DNA from: Halorubrum cibi
GTDB taxonomy: Archaea; Halobacteriota; Halobacteria; Halobacteriales; Haloferacaceae
Length of the DNA stretch: 64,000 nucleotides
Direction of reading: 5' to 3'
Assembly: GCF_900182635.1 (NCBI RefSeq)
Contig: NZ_FXTD01000001.1
Span: 124,001 to 188,000 of the forward strand
Below, piece by piece: positions 43,843 to 51,838 of this stretch. Every line of letters starts with the position of its first letter. Positions within the stretch are counted from its first letter, which is position 1. The translations under genes were made by a program, and so were the position numbers. The notes under the pieces are model-generated. The model had not been told where the DNA came from. It worked only from the letters and a program-made list of their open reading frames with translations, and did not search any database.

Positions 43843-44514
43843 TCAAATCCCGGTCGCGTCGGGCGCTTCCGCATCCTCGACCGCGTCTTCTTCGGGGGTC
43901 GACCCGTCCGTGACCCCGCCGTCTCTGCCGTCCGCGAGCTCGTCGGTGTCGTCGAGGTCCTCGAGCGCCGACAGCGCCGCGGCCTTGTACGTCTCGGGGT
44001 CGAGGTCGTACTCCTCGCGGGCCATCCGCGCGTACTCGTTCCCCTCGTCGTCGAAAGCGGCCACGCGCTCGATCGTCCGCTCGGCCGTCTCGGCGACCCA
44101 GCGGTCGCGGACGGTCGCGTCGACCTCCGTGATCGACTCGGGACGGACTGAGACGCGCACCGTCCCGTCGTCGGTCTCGTACGTCCGGGGCTTGCCGACG
44201 ACCGCGACGTACGCGGGCGGCTCGAGGTCCCGGAGCTTCGAGGCGGCCTCGGGCTGGTACTGCCCGGCGTAGACGAAGAACGTCCCGGTGGGGTCGACGA
44301 CCCGACCCCGCCAGTACTCCGAGTCCTCGCCCACGTCCTCCTTCTCGGTGAGGGTGCCGACGAAGAAGACGCGGTTGGCGGACTCACCCGTCGGCAACAG
44401 CAGGTAGACGGGCGCGCGCTCGTCGTCGGACTCCTTGAACGTGTAGCCGGCGTCGTTGAACTCGCTCGCGAACACGCGCCGGGCGACCTCTCGGGTGGGG
44501 GTTGACTGGCTCAT
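43843..44514 (-). CDS. rpap3: RPA-associated protein
   Basis: A 223-residue haloarchaeal RPA-associated protein. The OB-like half (about 1-125; REVARRVFASEFNDAGYTF, then ANRVFFVGTLTEKEDVG and WRGRVVDPTGTFFVYAGQY) is followed by an acidic helical half. Haloarchaea encode such proteins next to single-strand-binding RPA genes and the two form a complex. It starts two bases after the rpa stop, so co-expressed. The number 3 follows the short (about 300-residue) RPA partner and is an inference. Confidence 0.88.
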   Translation of the reverse strand: MSQSTPTREVARRVFASEFNDAGYTFKESDDERAPVYLLLPTGESANRVFFVGTLTEKEDVGEDSEYWRGRVVDPTGTFFVYAGQYQPEAASKLRDLEPPAYVAVVGKPRTYETDDGTVRVSVRPESITEVDATVRDRWVAETAERTIERVAAFDDEGNEYARMAREEYDLDPETYKAAALSALEDLDDTDELADGRDGGVTDGSTPEEDAVEDAEAPDATGI

Positions 44515-44515
44515 T

Positions 44516-45442
44516 TCAGATCGACCTCGCTTCGATCAGCGCGCTCTCGACGTCGACGGCGCCGGGTTCCTCCAGCTCGTCGACCAGGACGTACCGGCCG
44601 AACGTCGGCCCGGTGACGCGGTAGTAGCGGCCGAGGACGTCCTCGCCCATCTCCTCGGCGACGACGGTCGTGTCGAGCGCGTCCATCGCCATGTCCTTGG
44701 CCTCCTCGAGACCCATGCCGGTGAGCTCCTCGGTGGCCTCGCGGTCGAAGATCACCTCGGTGACGGTCTCGCCGTCGTCGAGGACGCCCTTGATCCGGAG
44801 GTCGAACTCGCCCTCGACCTGGCCGTGCTCGGAGCACCGCCCGTTCTGGAGGACGCGCGTGCAGTCGTCCTCGGGACAGCGCTTGATCAGCCCGGAGCCG
44901 GACTGGATGTCGACCAGCGCGCCCTCGACCGTCTCGGCATTGTCGCCGACCTCGATCTCCTCGTCTATCTCCGTGATCCCTGTCGTGCGGTTGAGCTTCA
45001 CCGAGTAGCTCCCCTCGTACTCGTCGGTGACGACGTTCGAGAGCTCGTAGGACGCTCCCTCCTCCAGTTCGGGGAGATCGGAGGTCTCGAAAGCGACGAA
45101 CTTGATCGTGCCCGACTCGTCGCCGACGAGTCCGACCTGCGAGATGGAGTCGCTTCGCGGCTCCCACAGGTCGACCAGCTTCACGCGCAGGTCGACCCAC
45201 TGTTCGTCCTCGTCGATGTCGTTCACTTGGACCCGTTCCGTCCCGCCGCGACCGAGCTCGTCGCGCTCCATCCCGGCGTCGTCGAGGTAGCTGTTGGTGA
45301 CGCTCCGACGCGCCTCCTCGAGCGGCACGCGGTACTCGTTGACGAGGTTCTCCAGCCGCTCTTCGATCTCGTCGGGACCCACCTCGAGGTGGTCCGAGAA
45401 CTGTTCCGCTATCGCTTCCGCTTCCTGTCGCAGTTCGCTCAT
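44516..45442 (-). CDS. rpa3: Replication factor A (single-strand DNA-binding protein)
   Basis: A 308-residue RPA. A helical N-terminal part (1-60; EEIERLENLVNEY-like) precedes two OB folds (about 70-165 and 170-300) and a zinc knuckle CPEDDCTRVLQNGRCSEHG near 190. It binds ssDNA in replication and repair. It is the first gene of a two-gene operon with rpap3. The size agrees with haloarchaeal RPA3 rather than the longer RPA1. Confidence 0.88.
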   Translation of the reverse strand: MSELRQEAEAIAEQFSDHLEVGPDEIEERLENLVNEYRVPLEEARRSVTNSYLDDAGMERDELGRGGTERVQVNDIDEDEQWVDLRVKLVDLWEPRSDSISQVGLVGDESGTIKFVAFETSDLPELEEGASYELSNVVTDEYEGSYSVKLNRTTGITEIDEEIEVGDNAETVEGALVDIQSGSGLIKRCPEDDCTRVLQNGRCSEHGQVEGEFDLRIKGVLDDGETVTEVIFDREATEELTGMGLEEAKDMAMDALDTTVVAEEMGEDVLGRYYRVTGPTFGRYVLVDELEEPGAVDVESALIEARSI

Positions 45443-45736
45443 GGGTGTCTCGCCTCCGGTCGTGTTTCAATGGGAGGCGTACGACGGTTGGTTCCTCATG
45501 ATATTAAAACGACGGTGACCGCGGTGAAAGTGACCGCACGACCGGAATCGATCGGCCGTCATCGGTCGGTTTTCGACCGGGCGTCGGACGAGAGTCTGAC
45601 GAACGTCAGCCGCGCGCGGGCTCCGTTTCGAGTGGAACGGTCACACGGGTCGCGTTCACGGACGACGGTCGGGCCGTGGACAGCGATGTGTTGCGGGCGG
45701 CAACGGACCTATACTCCGGGCGGCCGAAGCCGAGGT

Positions 45737-46036
45737 ATGGACGACCGGCTCGAACGGGTGATACGCCAGCAGCTCCGGAAGGCCGGACGGCAGTTCGAGG
45801 AGGCCAAGAAGGCGTACACGGAGGGTCGGGGGGACCGGGAGGGATCGAACGTCGGCGCGGAGCTGTACGACCTGCCGACCGACGACGGCCGAGCGCGGAT
45901 CGTCTGTCGACGACACGCCGAGCGGCGGGCGGTCACCGTCGACGCCGAGGGCCGCCCGGACTGCTTCGAGTCGGGCCACGCCGACTGCGAGGGGTGTGCC
46001 GAGGACGTCCGGGACGGCTACGTCGAGACGTGGTGA
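45737..46036 (+). CDS. Small conserved haloarchaeal protein with Cys motifs
   Basis: A 99-residue protein. The basic/acidic helix MDDRLERVIRQQLRKAGRQFEEAKKAYTEG (first two thirds a helix) is followed by a compact beta part with IVCRRHAERRAV, DCFESGHADCEGCAEDV, i.e. several Cys/His that could bind zinc. I believe it is conserved in haloarchaea as a DUF without known function. The start is the ATG where the helix begins; the frame is open further upstream through a 294-bp gap that shows no other gene. A membrane-protein gene follows 43 bp downstream. Confidence 0.65.
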   Translation: MDDRLERVIRQQLRKAGRQFEEAKKAYTEGRGDREGSNVGAELYDLPTDDGRARIVCRRHAERRAVTVDAEGRPDCFESGHADCEGCAEDVRDGYVETW

Positions 46037-46079
46037 CCGGCGGGGGAGCTTTTATTCCTCCGTCGCGTGCGGGAGTGAC

Positions 46080-47324
46080 ATGCAACGGAAGCGGGTCGTC
46101 GTCGCCCTGCTCGTGGTCGGGGCGGGACTCGTTCTCTCGGGGGCACTCGGCGGGACCGCCGAACACCCGGACCCCGGCGAGGTCCCCGCGGAGTCGCTGA
46201 TCGCGGTCGAGGGCGACCACGAGCTGTGGCCGTACACGAGCCGACGCCGGTCGGTGTACGGACAGACGCTCGCGATCAACGTCGTGTTCCTGAACGACGC
46301 CGAGACGGTCGAGCGGGCGCTCACCGCGGATCCGGAGACGGACTGGCAGGAGACGAACGCCTCGGAGGAGACGGACGAGTTCGGGGAGGGATACGGCGAC
46401 GCCGGGGCGGACCGGATCTCGGAGACCCGCGACGGCAACGGGTCCGACCCCGTACGGGACATCGTCGAGGGCAACTGGGAGACTGCCACCGGGTCCGACC
46501 GGTACTCCTATTTCAGGGGGCCCGACGGCGGCGTGTGGAAGGGCGTCACGTTCGAGCTCCACGACGGGACGTACCTCGGGACGCGCGACCACGTTCGGGC
46601 GTACGAGTCCCCCGACGGCGAGTACACCGCGGTACAGGTCCACGAGGAGTACTACGACTGGTTCCGCCTGCGTCACACCGTCCCGAGCATCGACGAGCCG
46701 GCCACCCGGCTGGAGGACGAGTTCATCGACAACCCCACCGCCGCGGAGGTGAGCCGGGAGTACCGCGGGATCGACGGCGGCTGGAGCGACGGGTGGCTGT
46801 CGGTGATCGAACTCGCGCTCCTGCTCCCGACGGTCGGGGCGCTCCTCAGCCGACGAACCCGCGAGGCGGTCGCGGAGACGTCGATGCGGCTACGTCGGGA
46901 GGCTGACCGCCACGCGCTCGACGTGGTCCTCGCCGTCGCACTCGCGGGGGTGTTCGTCTCGATCCGGCACGTGGCGGTCGCCCTGGAGGTCGCGTATCTC
47001 TCCCTCCCGCCGAAGGCGATCGCCGCGCCGCTGTATCTCGTCATCGCCGTCGGGCTGCCCGCGCTCGTCGTCTCCGGGACCGAACGGTCGGACCCGACCG
47101 CCGCGTTCCTCGGCGTCGTGCTGGGGCTCGGCGCCGGATTCGTCCTCGACTTCGCCGCGCTCGGCGTGGCGGTGCCGCCCGGACTGATCGTTCACCGCGT
47201 GGCGATCCTCGCCGCGCTCGGACTGGTCGCCGTGGGTCGAGCCACGAGCGACCGCCCGGTTCTCGTCGCCGGCGCGCTCGCGTGGGTCGTCGGACTGGCG
47301 CTCCCGCTCGCGGACGTGATCTGA
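46080..47324 (+). CDS. Membrane protein with extracytoplasmic domain, unknown function
   Basis: A 414-residue protein. N-terminal TM/signal anchor (RVVVALLVVGAGLVLSGAL). An extracytoplasmic acidic domain of about 200 residues holds the motif WPYTSRRRSVYGQTLAINVVF. About five TM helices follow in the last third, from LSVIELALLLPTVGALL onward. The soluble part and the SRR..YGQT stretch recall haloarchaeal surface-processing proteins, but I do not recognise a family. The ATG is preceded by a GGAG-poor region; spacing to the previous gene is 43 bp. Confidence 0.65.
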   Translation: MQRKRVVVALLVVGAGLVLSGALGGTAEHPDPGEVPAESLIAVEGDHELWPYTSRRRSVYGQTLAINVVFLNDAETVERALTADPETDWQETNASEETDEFGEGYGDAGADRISETRDGNGSDPVRDIVEGNWETATGSDRYSYFRGPDGGVWKGVTFELHDGTYLGTRDHVRAYESPDGEYTAVQVHEEYYDWFRLRHTVPSIDEPATRLEDEFIDNPTAAEVSREYRGIDGGWSDGWLSVIELALLLPTVGALLSRRTREAVAETSMRLRREADRHALDVVLAVALAGVFVSIRHVAVALEVAYLSLPPKAIAAPLYLVIAVGLPALVVSGTERSDPTAAFLGVVLGLGAGFVLDFAALGVAVPPGLIVHRVAILAALGLVAVGRATSDRPVLVAGALAWVVGLALPLADVI

Positions 47325-47423
47325 GGCGGCTCGAACCGGCGCGGGAACCGAAAGCCGGCCGACGGATCGCGCGCGGCAGCACCATAGAACTGATATGGTT
47401 CCGGAGACGATTCCGGCTGGAGA

Positions 47424-49307
47424 ATGACGCGACGGATCAGTCGGCGCGGCGCGCTCGCAGGGATCGGTCTCGCGGTCGGGAGCGCCGGCTGCGCCGGACG
47501 GGCCCGGAACATCGCCGGCCGCGAGGGCTCCTCACAGCTCGTGTTGAAGATCCGGACCACGCCGGCCGACGAGGACCCGAACGGGATCCGGATCGCGCGG
47601 TCGCTCGCGGAGAACCTGGCCGCCGTCGGGATCGACGCGCGGGTCGAGACGATGAACGGGACCGACCTCCACCGGACGGTGCTCCTCAACCACGACTTCG
47701 ACGTGTACGTCGGCCAGTACACCGAGGTGCTCCCGTTCGATCCCGACGTGCTCTACGGGCTCACTCACTCGCGGTTCACCGCCGAGGCGGGGTGGCAGAA
47801 CCCGTTCGGATTCACCGACCTCGACGTCGACGACCTCCTCGAGAAGCAGCGGGCCGCGGGCGGCCCGGATCGGCCCGAGGTCGTCTCGGAGCTCCAGCGG
47901 TCGGTGTGTGAAAAACAGCCGTTCACCGTCGTCGCGTTCCCGGACGCGCTCGCGGCGGCGCGAACGGACCGGTTCGTCGGCTGGGAGATGGGGCCGCCGA
48001 TCTCCGCGAGCGGGCTGCTCGGCATGGACTACGTCGACGAGGGGACGGAGGACGACGGCGAGCCGGTCACCCTCCGTCTCGCGACCACCGACGGACGGAT
48101 CTCCGTGAACCGGAACCCGATCGCTGCGGAGTATCGCCGGTACGGGACGTTCATGTCGATGCTGTACGACCGGCTCGCGATCGCCGACGACGGAACCTCC
48201 GTCCCGTGGCTCGCCCGCGGGTGGGAGTGGCTCGGGCCGGAAACGCTCGAACTCGAGCTGCGGGAGTCGACGTGGCACGACGGCGAGCCCTTGACCGCGG
48301 CGGACGTCGCGTTCACGTACGCCTTCCTCCGGGACACCTCGATGGGGAACGCGGAGTCGCCGGTTCCGGCCCCGCAGTTCCGTGGGCGCGGGTCGATCGT
48401 GAAGTCGGCGCTTCCCGTCGACGACTCGACCGTCCGACTGGTCGTCGACGAGACCGACGAGACCGTGGCCGAACGGGCGCTTCAAGTCCCGATACTGCCG
48501 AAACACGTCTGGAGCGAGCGGGCCGAACCGGCGACCGTCGGCGGGTTCGAGTTCGACATCGAGACCACGGAGGCGCTCGTCACGGCCAACGAGAACCCCG
48601 TCGGGAGCGGTCCAGTACGGTTCGTCGAATCGACCCCCGGAGAGCGGGTCGTCTTCGAGCGGAACCCCGACCACTTCCTCGTTCGCGACGGATCGGCCGA
48701 CGCCGGGAGCGTCGATGACGATGAGAGCACCGAGGACGCCGGAAGCGACGGGAACCGGACCGACTCGGCGACCGAGGACGGGGGCGGGGGATCGGTCCCG
48801 GAACGCTTCCTGGGGAAGCCGGCGTTCGACCGGCTCGAGGTCGCGATCGTCGGATCGGACGTCGAGGCGGTACAGTGGGTCGCGGACGGGTACGCCGACG
48901 GGACGGCCTCGAACCTCGGACCCGATTCCGTTCCGCGGATCGGTCGCGAGAGCGACACCCGCCTCGTGAGCACGCGGTCGGCCGCGTTCTACTACGTGGG
49001 ATACAACGCGCGACGCGCGCCGCTCTCGAACCCGCGGTTCCGCGGGATCGTCGCGTCGCTTCTGGACAAGGCGACGGTCGTCGACGACGCGTTTGCCGGG
49101 TACGCCCGGCCGGCGAGCACCCCGCTCGCCGCCTCGACCGAGTGGGTTCCCGATGACCTCGAATGGGACGCCGACCGCGACGCGGACCCCGTACACCCGT
49201 TCCGCGGGGAGGACGGGTCGGTCGACGTGGCGGAAGCGCGCGAGGCCTTCCGGGAGATCGGGTATCGGTTCGACGAGTCCGACAGGCTGCTCGCGCGGGA
49301 TCAATGA
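47424..49307 (+). CDS. Oligopeptide/dipeptide-type ABC substrate-binding lipoprotein (SBP family 5)
   Basis: A 627-residue exported binding protein. A Tat signal (TRRISRRGALAGIG) and lipobox SAGCAG (near 23) are followed by a family-5 fold. YGLTHSRFTAEAGWQNPFG and PWLARGWEWLGPETLELELRE, with TWHDGEPLTAADVAFTYAFL, are the classical OppA/DppA region. A Ser/Asp/Gly-rich insert lies near 430-460. It has no permease or ATPase nearby; instead it overlaps a PAP2 gene by four bases (ATGA). The ligand is unknown: peptides, nickel-type or sugars are possible. Confidence 0.87.
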   Translation: MTRRISRRGALAGIGLAVGSAGCAGRARNIAGREGSSQLVLKIRTTPADEDPNGIRIARSLAENLAAVGIDARVETMNGTDLHRTVLLNHDFDVYVGQYTEVLPFDPDVLYGLTHSRFTAEAGWQNPFGFTDLDVDDLLEKQRAAGGPDRPEVVSELQRSVCEKQPFTVVAFPDALAAARTDRFVGWEMGPPISASGLLGMDYVDEGTEDDGEPVTLRLATTDGRISVNRNPIAAEYRRYGTFMSMLYDRLAIADDGTSVPWLARGWEWLGPETLELELRESTWHDGEPLTAADVAFTYAFLRDTSMGNAESPVPAPQFRGRGSIVKSALPVDDSTVRLVVDETDETVAERALQVPILPKHVWSERAEPATVGGFEFDIETTEALVTANENPVGSGPVRFVESTPGERVVFERNPDHFLVRDGSADAGSVDDDESTEDAGSDGNRTDSATEDGGGGSVPERFLGKPAFDRLEVAIVGSDVEAVQWVADGYADGTASNLGPDSVPRIGRESDTRLVSTRSAAFYYVGYNARRAPLSNPRFRGIVASLLDKATVVDDAFAGYARPASTPLAASTEWVPDDLEWDADRDADPVHPFRGEDGSVDVAEAREAFREIGYRFDESDRLLARDQ

Positions 49308-50197
49308 ATCCGCTCCTGCCGGTCGTCACGAACGTCCTGTTCTGGGTGGCCGCGATGTGTCTCGTCGCGGGTGTGGCGATCATCGGGCCGCGGCGGCTGT
49401 ACGGGGTGGGCGGAAACCTCGTCCCGTATCTCCGCGAATCGCGTCGGGAGGTCGCCGTCCTGCTCGCCGTGCTCGTCGTGAGCGGGGTCGGTCGGCCCGC
49501 GCTCCAGTCGGTCTCGGAGGTGTTCGGCCTGCGGCTGACCGGTGCCATCCTCGCGCTCGAGGGCGACTTCGTCGCGTGGCTTCAGGGGACCTTCCAGAGC
49601 CCGCGGCTGACGCTGTACTTCTCGTCGGTCTACGTGTTCGGGTACGCGTTCCTGCTCGTGTTCCCGTTCATCGCGTACGCGGCGCTCCCGAACTCGACGA
49701 CCCTGAAGCGGCTGATCGTGGCGTACACGCTCAACTACGCGATCGGGCTCGTGTTGTACACCGTCGTGTTGGCGTACGGTCCGCGAAACGTAATGCCCGA
49801 CGCCGTGACCTCGCTTCTGTACACGTTCAACCCGAACTTCCAGACGCTCACCGGGGAGGTGAACGTCGAGACGAACGTGTTCCCCTCGCTTCACACCTCG
49901 CTGTCCGTGACGGTCGCGACCTTCGCCGCGCTCACCCGCGAGGAGTATCCCGCGTGGACGCCGATCGCCTGGTGGATCGCCGGCTCCGTGGTCGTCTCGA
50001 CGATGTACCTGGGGATCCACTGGCTCACGGACGTGGTCTTCGGGACCGCGCTCGCGCTCGGTTGCGTGTACGCCGCCTACTGGTACGTGGATCCGAACGA
50101 GGGGGGCGGAGTTGACGACTCGGAATCCGACGACTCGGAATCCGACGACTCGGAATCCGACGACTCGGAACCCGAAAGCGGGGAGACGAACGCCTGA
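49304..50197 (+). CDS. PAP2-superfamily membrane phosphatase/transferase
   Basis: A 297-residue protein with about six TM helices and the PAP2 active-site motifs NVFPSLHTSLSVTVA (SxxxH) and GIHWLTDVVFG (HxxxD). The N-terminal phosphate motif YGPRNVMPD is degenerate. It resembles Aur1/inositol-phosphotransferase-type PAP2 proteins more than soluble phosphatases, so it may act on a lipid phosphate such as a polyprenyl or inositol lipid. It ends in a DSESD repeat tail. The start overlaps the stop of the binding-protein gene, so translation is coupled. Confidence 0.85.
   Translation: MNPLLPVVTNVLFWVAAMCLVAGVAIIGPRRLYGVGGNLVPYLRESRREVAVLLAVLVVSGVGRPALQSVSEVFGLRLTGAILALEGDFVAWLQGTFQSPRLTLYFSSVYVFGYAFLLVFPFIAYAALPNSTTLKRLIVAYTLNYAIGLVLYTVVLAYGPRNVMPDAVTSLLYTFNPNFQTLTGEVNVETNVFPSLHTSLSVTVATFAALTREEYPAWTPIAWWIAGSVVVSTMYLGIHWLTDVVFGTALALGCVYAAYWYVDPNEGGGVDDSESDDSESDDSESDDSEPESGETNA
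50115..50172 (+). repeat. 15-bp tandem repeat at the PAP2 3' end
   Basis: GACTCGGAATCCGAC units, nearly four copies, encode the DSESD tail. Each unit is itself palindromic in part (TCGGAATCCGA), so it is prone to copy-number change. Confidence 0.85.
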
Positions 50198-50213
50198 ACG
50201 TGGCGGGACGGAG

Positions 50214-50855
50214 CTACGCGCCCTCGACGAGCCGCCGGAGGTGTTCGGGCGGGACCGCGCCGCGGGCGGCGTGGCCGTCGTACGCGAACGTCGGGACTCC
50301 CGTGACGCCCCGACGTTTCGCCTCCTCGAACCGGCCCGTGACCTCCTCGCGAAGCGCGTCGTCGTCCAGCGCGGAGTGGGCTTCGGCGGGGTCGACGCCG
50401 GCGTCGTCGGCGAGCGAGACGAGGAGGTCGCGGTCGCCGATGTCCTCGCCCTCGCGCCACAACGCGGCGAAGACGGACTCGTCGAACGCCAGCCACGTCT
50501 CGTAGGGGTGGTGTTGTTTCACGTAGTAGGAGAGGACCTGCGCGTCGAGCGAGTCCACGTCGGTCGCGATCTCGAGGTCCATCTCGACGTCGTACTCCTC
50601 TTGAAGCCGCCGGACGTTCTCCTTGGCCTGTGCGTAGTAGTCCTCGTCCTTGCCGTCGTCGACGTCGGTGTCGATGGTCCCGTCGGGTCGCCGCTTCCCG
50701 CTCCGGAGGTCGAAGGGGTGCCAGTCGATCTCTAACTCGCCCGTCTCCTCGTCGCGCGACTCACGGTACCCCTCGAGCGAGTGACGGCCCAGATAACAGA
50801 ACGGGCAGACGTAGTCCGAGAAGACCGTGACGGTGACGGGGTCGGTGTCGGTCAT
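50214..50855 (-). CDS. DsbA-family (FrnE-like) thiol oxidoreductase
   Basis: A 213-residue thioredoxin-fold protein with a DsbA helical insertion. Active site [17 protein letters not shown] (CPFC, near residue 17). Helical region [20 protein letters not shown] and [15 protein letters not shown]. The cis-Pro loop is [10 protein letters not shown] (near 187). No signal peptide, so cytoplasmic like FrnE/2-hydroxychromene-isomerase relatives. Start [17 protein letters not shown]; the open frame upstream is antisense to the thiD promoter and 5' end. Confidence 0.88.
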   Translation of the reverse strand: MTDTDPVTVTVFSDYVCPFCYLGRHSLEGYRESRDEETGELEIDWHPFDLRSGKRRPDGTIDTDVDDGKDEDYYAQAKENVRRLQEEYDVEMDLEIATDVDSLDAQVLSYYVKQHHPYETWLAFDESVFAALWREGEDIGDRDLLVSLADDAGVDPAEAHSALDDDALREEVTGRFEEAKRRGVTGVPTFAYDGHAARGAVPPEHLRRLVEGA

Positions 50856-50940
50856 ACCCGTTCTCCGGCCTCGAGGCGGAAAGCCCGTTCGACGGCGGCG
50901 ATCGCCAGCCACTAGTACAACTAATGAATACCACCGGAGC

Positions 50941-51807
50941 ATGACGCCTCCCTTCGATCCCGTCTCACCTCCCGTCGCCCTGACGATCGCCGGCAGCGAC
51001 AGCGGCGGCGGGGCGGGGATACAGGCCGACTTGAAGGCGATGACGGCCCACGACGTCTTCGGCACGTCGGTCGTGACGGCGACGACCGCCCAGAACACCC
51101 GCGGGGTCCACGACGTGGTCCCGCTGTCGGCCGAGCACGTGACCGCCCAGTACGACGCGGTCGTCGAGGACTTCGCGCCCGCCGCGGTCAAGACCGGGAT
51201 GTTGGCGACGCGCGAGGTCGTCGAGGCGACCACGCGGGCCCTCGAGACGTTCGACGGCCCCGTCGTCGTCGACCCCGTGATGGTGGCCGCGACCGGCGAC
51301 CGACTGCTGTCGGCCGGGGCCGAGGCCGCCTACGACGACCTGATCGCGTCGGCGACGCTCGTCACGCCGAACGCCGACGAGGCGGCGATCCTCGTCGACA
51401 GCGCGGTCGAGACGCCGACCGACGCCGAGCGCGCGGGTCGCGAACTCGTCGACCGCGGTGCCGACGCGGCGCTCGTGAAGGGCGGACACCTCGCGGTCGA
51501 AGGCGACGCCGACCGCGACGACGCCGACCGCAACGCCGGCGACGTCGTCGACACACTCGTGATCGTGGACGGGAGCGACGACGAGGACCCGCGCGTACGC
51601 CGGATCGAGAACCCCCGGATCGACACGGACGCGACCCACGGCTCCGGCTGTACCCTGTCGAGCGCGATCGCCGCGCGGCTGGCCCGCGGCGAGCCGCTCG
51701 AGGCGGCCGTCGCCGACGCCGTCGACGGGATGGGCGAGACGATCCGGCGCGGCTACGACGTGGGCGAGGGGCCGGGGGCGGTGAACCCGACCGCGATGGA
51801 CCCGTAG
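50941..51807 (+). CDS. thiD: Hydroxymethylpyrimidine/phosphomethylpyrimidine kinase
   Basis: A 288-residue ribokinase-fold kinase that phosphorylates HMP and HMP-P for thiamine synthesis. Motifs: [19 protein letters not shown] (substrate loop), [26 protein letters not shown] and [16 protein letters not shown] (anion hole and catalytic Asp region). There is no fused ThiN domain, which many archaeal ThiD have. An acidic insert with repeated [11 protein letters not shown] lies near 200. Upstream, TAGTACAACTA (about 50914-50924) is an inverted repeat that could be a regulatory site; no thi-box-type riboswitch was seen. mutS follows on the same strand, 31 bp away. Confidence 0.93.
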   Translation: MTPPFDPVSPPVALTIAGSDSGGGAGIQADLKAMTAHDVFGTSVVTATTAQNTRGVHDVVPLSAEHVTAQYDAVVEDFAPAAVKTGMLATREVVEATTRALETFDGPVVVDPVMVAATGDRLLSAGAEAAYDDLIASATLVTPNADEAAILVDSAVETPTDAERAGRELVDRGADAALVKGGHLAVEGDADRDDADRNAGDVVDTLVIVDGSDDEDPRVRRIENPRIDTDATHGSGCTLSSAIAARLARGEPLEAAVADAVDGMGETIRRGYDVGEGPGAVNPTAMDP

Positions 51808-51838
51808 GGTTTTAGCCGCCGACGGCGGGAGTACGGGT

